64,000 bases of DNA from Sulfuriferula sp047300855 (GTDB lineage Bacteria > Pseudomonadota > Gammaproteobacteria > Burkholderiales > Sulfuriferulaceae). The position numbers and the translations under genes were made by a program. The notes under the pieces are model-generated. The model did not search any database and was not told the origin of the DNA. It saw only the letters and a program-made list of their open reading frames with translations. The stretch lies in NCBI RefSeq assembly GCF_047300855.1, contig NZ_CP170197.1, forward strand, positions 1,922,001-1,986,000, written 5' to 3'. The first letter of the stretch is position 1; every line of letters begins with the position of its first letter. This document shows, one piece after another, positions 61,349 to 64,000 of the stretch.

Positions 61349-62192
61349 TACCGTTGCAGATCAGGCGCGGCAATATGAGACAGTCGCGCGCGCCATTACC
61401 TTTATCCGCAGCCATGCGCGACGCCAACCCACGCTCCATGAAATTTCCGACAGTCTCGGGCTGAGCGAATTTCATCTGCAAAGAATGTTCTCGGAATGGG
61501 CCGGCGTCTCGCCCAAACGATTTTTGCAATATGTGACCAAGCAATACGCCAAACAGGCATTACGCGAATCAGCCGATGTGCTTTCCGTCACACTGGACAC
61601 CGGCTTGTCGAGTCCTGGGCGCTTGCATGACTTGATGGTGACCTGCGAAGCCATGTCGCCGGGAGAGATAAAAACCGGGGGTGCGGGCCTGGAAATCGGG
61701 TTCGGCGAAGCGCCCACCCCATTTGGAAATGCGCTTATCGCCTGGACATCGCGCGGTATCTGCCATCTCGGGTTTGTGGAGGGCGCTGGCATGGCGCACG
61801 CGGTGGCCGGCCTGCAGCAGGACTGGCCGGCTGCGACCCTGGTGCAGGATAGGCAACGCGCGCTGCAGCTAGCTGCCGAAATTTTCCACGCCGGTCCGCC
61901 AACGCAGGCCTTGCATTTGATGCTGCGGGGTAGCAACTTTCAGATCAAGGTGTGGGAGGCCTTGCTATCGGTGGCTCCGGGCGAGATGGTGTCCTACACC
62001 CAGCTTGCACAACGATCCGGGACACCCAAGGCACGCCGCAGCGTCGCGACAGCCATTGCCAAAAACAGCATCGCCCTGCTTATTCCCTGTCATCGCGTCA
62101 TCCGGGAAAGCGGGGAAATCGGCAGCTATCGTTGGGGATCGGACAGAAAAACCGCGCTGCTCGCATGGGAGGCGGCACAGGTCGCCAGATAA
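61341..62192 (+). CDS. AraC-DNA-binding / methylguanine methyltransferase fusion
   Basis: 283 aa. An N-terminal AraC-type helix-turn-helix pair (TLHEISDSLGLSEFHLQRMFSE, VSPKRFLQYVTKQYAKQ) is joined to a C-terminal alkyltransferase domain with the active cysteine in IPCHRVIRESGEIGSYRWG. This matches Ada proteins that lack the N-terminal zinc domain. The domain removes alkyl groups from guanine-O6 or related DNA damage; loss of the zinc domain means it may not sense phosphotriesters. The ATG at 61341 overlaps the transporter stop, suggesting co-expression. Confidence 0.9.
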   Translation: MRNTVADQARQYETVARAITFIRSHARRQPTLHEISDSLGLSEFHLQRMFSEWAGVSPKRFLQYVTKQYAKQALRESADVLSVTLDTGLSSPGRLHDLMVTCEAMSPGEIKTGGAGLEIGFGEAPTPFGNALIAWTSRGICHLGFVEGAGMAHAVAGLQQDWPAATLVQDRQRALQLAAEIFHAGPPTQALHLMLRGSNFQIKVWEALLSVAPGEMVSYTQLAQRSGTPKARRSVATAIAKNSIALLIPCHRVIRESGEIGSYRWGSDRKTALLAWEAAQVAR

Positions 62193-62488
62193 TACCCCGC
62201 GCAAATGCTGGCCTCGCCAGTCTGAACGGGCCCGATAAAGCCAAGCATCAAAGCAACAACTCCACCACACGCATCAGGCAGCCTGCTGCTTTTGCGTCGC
62301 CACGCTGACCTTCTCGATTTTTTTGATTGAGCCTTCAATGCACTGCATTGGCGATTATGTACGTTCACGCACAGACAATGATGATGGGGAATCATATCTT
62401 GGTCACAACATTGCAGTGATTACGGTGCCTGTGCTGTTAACAAGAAACCTGGCATCGATTGCCCACATGGAACACAGGGAGGGTTGCC
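62193..62488. other. Intergenic region
   Basis: About 296 bp without a gene that can be supported. A T-rich run (TTTTTTT near 62320) and several short ORFs are visible but no motif is clear. Confidence 0.35.
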
Positions 62489-62743
62489 ATGAAACTTAAG
62501 GCTTTAGTTGCACTATGTTTTATAACGGCTTCCGTTACCGGGCAGGCGACTGAACCGTCTATGTCCGCAGGATCGCTACCCCAGGAACGTTTCATAGCGG
62601 ATAACAACGGTATTGATGAACCTCATCGGAAAATCAAGAGTTCGTCGCCACGGGACCAATACCATGCCAGATCGATCTTAAAAATCACTCTGGCCTATCA
62701 GAAACTGCATTATGAAACATCGTTTTCAAGAGGCTGTGAATAA
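62489..62743 (+). CDS. Small secreted hypothetical protein
   Basis: 84 aa with a signal peptide (MKLKALVALCFITASVTGQA). The mature part is polar and lacks a known domain; a single Cys is near the end (SRGCE). A strong ribosome site (GGGAGGG) precedes the ATG at 62489. Confidence 0.65.
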   Translation: MKLKALVALCFITASVTGQATEPSMSAGSLPQERFIADNNGIDEPHRKIKSSSPRDQYHARSILKITLAYQKLHYETSFSRGCE

Positions 62744-62897
62744 TTAAAACCCCACACCTCAGGCAGAGGCTCCGGGTTTAAAGGATCTGTTTGGAAAATG
62801 TCATTTAACGCCTGACGGCGTTAGCAGGTCCGGGAGTGGTAACACAGAAAAACAACATTGCAGTTGAAGTTTTTTTCAATTCATCAAGGAGTTCATC

Positions 62898-63452
62898 ATG
62901 TCAAAAGCTGTGATATGCATTGCCAATACCCTGGTCCAGGCAGAAACGATCGTGACCTATCTTAAAGACGCCGGCGTGTCCACCGCCGACATTTCGGTTC
63001 TGTTGCCTGACCGTACCGGAAGCCGTGATTTTGCTCACGAACACAATACCAAGGCGCCCGAGGGCGCGACGATAGGTGGAAGTGCAGGAGGCCTGGCCGG
63101 AGGTGTTCTGGGCTTACTAGCCGGGATTGGCGCTTTGGCCATCCCCGGCGTCGGACCTTTTATCGCCGCGGGTCCCATCATGGCAGCTCTAAGCGGCGCC
63201 GCCGTGGGCGCTGCCCTGGGCGGGATTGCCGGCGCACTGGTGGGTATGGGCATGCCTGAATATGAGGCAAAGCAATACGAAACCAAGGTGAAAGACGGGA
63301 ATATCCTGATCTCCGTGCACACGGATAGCAGCGAGGAAGCAAAGCTGGTCCGGAAAATAATGAAAGATGCCCACGCAGAGGATATTTCCACCACGGGCGA
63401 AGAGCACGTCAGAAAATCCGACAGGGCCTATTCAGCCGGGAAAAGCTTGTAG
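62898..63452 (+). CDS. Glycine-zipper stress-type protein (general stress protein 17M-like)
   Basis: 184 aa. An N-terminal ferredoxin-like domain (AVICIANTLVQAETIVTYLKDAGV, ISVLLPD) is followed by a Gly/Ala-rich membrane region (about residues 58-125: GGSAGGLAGGVLGLLAGIGA, GALVGMG) and a C-terminal soluble part (NILISVHTDSSEEAKLVRKI, MKDAHAEDIS). The order matches general stress protein 17M-like proteins of unknown role. The ribosome site is AAGGAG. It is followed by a tiny membrane protein and a DUF883-like gene, a frequent stress-gene grouping. Confidence 0.8.
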   Translation: MSKAVICIANTLVQAETIVTYLKDAGVSTADISVLLPDRTGSRDFAHEHNTKAPEGATIGGSAGGLAGGVLGLLAGIGALAIPGVGPFIAAGPIMAALSGAAVGAALGGIAGALVGMGMPEYEAKQYETKVKDGNILISVHTDSSEEAKLVRKIMKDAHAEDISTTGEEHVRKSDRAYSAGKSL

Positions 63453-63589
63453 TGCTTGATCACCCCGTTTAGGAAATCGGCAGACTGGCATTAGGCAATA
63501 AATATTACCCGCAAGCCCATCGGAGTGCGCCGGCATCGCTTCCCATGAACATGGCGGGTAGTAACGCTCAAACTATCAAGGAGGCCATT

Positions 63590-63667
63590 ATGGGTAAATA
63601 TTTTATTGCTTGGATATTGGGTGTCCCCGCAATCGTACTCGTCGTAATTTATTTTTTTATGCACTAA
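63590..63667 (+). CDS. 25-residue single-helix membrane protein
   Basis: 25 aa: MGKYFIAWILGVPAIVLVVI continues with a short YFFMH tail. One membrane helix spans nearly the whole chain. AAGGAGG lies six bases upstream, so translation is likely. It is too short for most gene finders. Similar tiny hydrophobic proteins accompany stress genes in related bacteria, but I cannot name a function. Confidence 0.7.
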   Translation: MGKYFIAWILGVPAIVLVVIYFFMH

Positions 63668-63734
63668 GGCGTTATTGAAAACATGACCATTGTTTATGGT
63701 TGATTGTATTAAGGCTTATTTCAAGGAGCATTTC

Positions 63735-64000
63735 ATGGAAACGTCAGTAAATAATTTAAGTTCCAATCCCGGCATGTCAGGAAAGCCCTTTGCCAGCAAC
63801 ATCGACGAAGCGAGTGCCGGTGCCCACCACACGATCGACAAGGTGACGGATGCGGCGCGCCCCGCCGTGGATCGCGTTGCCACGGGTGCTCATCAGGCTG
63901 TCGACAAACTAGCCGGTGCGGCAGCTTCGGCGGCCGAAACCTACGACGTCAAGAGCGAGCAGCTCAAAGAAGCACAAATGCGGATTACCGAAAATTGCCG
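63735..64000 (+). CDS. DUF883/ElaB-like protein, 3' end cut by window edge
   Basis: 88 codons visible, open at the window end. Ala-rich repeats with alternating HH/Asp/Lys (GAHHTIDKVTDAARPAVDRVA and TGAHQAVDKLAGAAASAAETY) match the amphipathic start of DUF883/ElaB/YqjD-type proteins, which end in a membrane anchor not seen here. AAGGAG precedes the ATG. Confidence 0.72.
   Translation, partial: METSVNNLSSNPGMSGKPFASNIDEASAGAHHTIDKVTDAARPAVDRVATGAHQAVDKLAGAAASAAETYDVKSEQLKEAQMRITENC

Overview
The window looks like a contiguous chromosomal segment of a betaproteobacterium, probably a sulfur- or iron-oxidising lineage near Gallionellaceae/Sulfuricellaceae. This placement is an inference from gene content (a qmoAB-hdrCB operon, TamA/TamB, BamD, a P-II/NadE pair, a DsrE-family protein and a TusA-like gene). 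No rRNA or other phylogenetic marker was searched. Gene density is high with short operons on both strands. The first and last genes are cut by the window edges.

Layout. 1-10 kb: a truncated GGDEF protein, DUF4337 and PAP2 genes, a small lipoprotein, tRNA-Thr, a UbiB-type kinase, an NlpC/P60 hydrolase, a large hybrid histidine kinase and a DsrE-family protein. 10-27.7 kb: housekeeping genes, namely ClpB, NadC, TamB-TamA-PgeF-RluD, BamD, P-II with NadE, succinyl-CoA ligase SucD/SucC and a DUF482 acyltransferase. 27.7-34.2 kb: an integron-type gene-cassette cluster without an integrase, heavily invaded by mobile elements. 34.2-42 kb: a Nramp transporter with a possible Fur box, a SUMF1-domain protein and the qmoA-qmoB-hdrC-hdrB operon with its terminator. 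42-49.5 kb: a histidine phosphatase, an outer-membrane protein, an ABC exporter and three overlapping glycosyltransferases. 49.8-54.6 kb: a PBP-like protein and porin, divergent from a histidine kinase/sigma-54 regulator pair. 54.6-57 kb: a TetR-controlled AhpD-like / TusA-like (frameshifted) / nitroreductase group. 57-64 kb: a phosphoesterase, pyrophosphatase, Y-family polymerase, EamA transporter, alkyltransferase-AraC fusion and a stress-type cluster.

The most unusual region is 28-34 kb. One intact attC site (28191-28259) can be read directly. Two further attC sites reconstruct well only after mobile DNA is removed. The second site has been hit twice: an IS1111-group (IS110 family) element sits just after its first core box, and an IS1182-family element sits inside its second core box, flanked by CGTT on both sides. 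The third site carries a 158-bp MITE-like element at the same CGTT position, with terminal repeats related to those of the IS1182 element. The non-coding 3' end of the IS1111 element, where this group is known to encode its target-choosing RNA (bridge RNA/seekRNA), is present a second time as a transposase-less remnant beside a fourth attC core box (33921). The two copies are almost identical except for one cluster of substitutions. Cassette genes encode a possible nuclease-fold protein, a zinc-ribbon membrane protein, a GlcG/HbpS-like protein and a GNAT acetyltransferase, all on the plus strand.

Other points worth noting: qmoAB is followed by hdrCB rather than qmoC, with no aprBA alongside; the tetR gene appears leaderless, with a palindromic operator in its promoter that recurs before the next gene; and a TusA-like gene is broken by one missing base.
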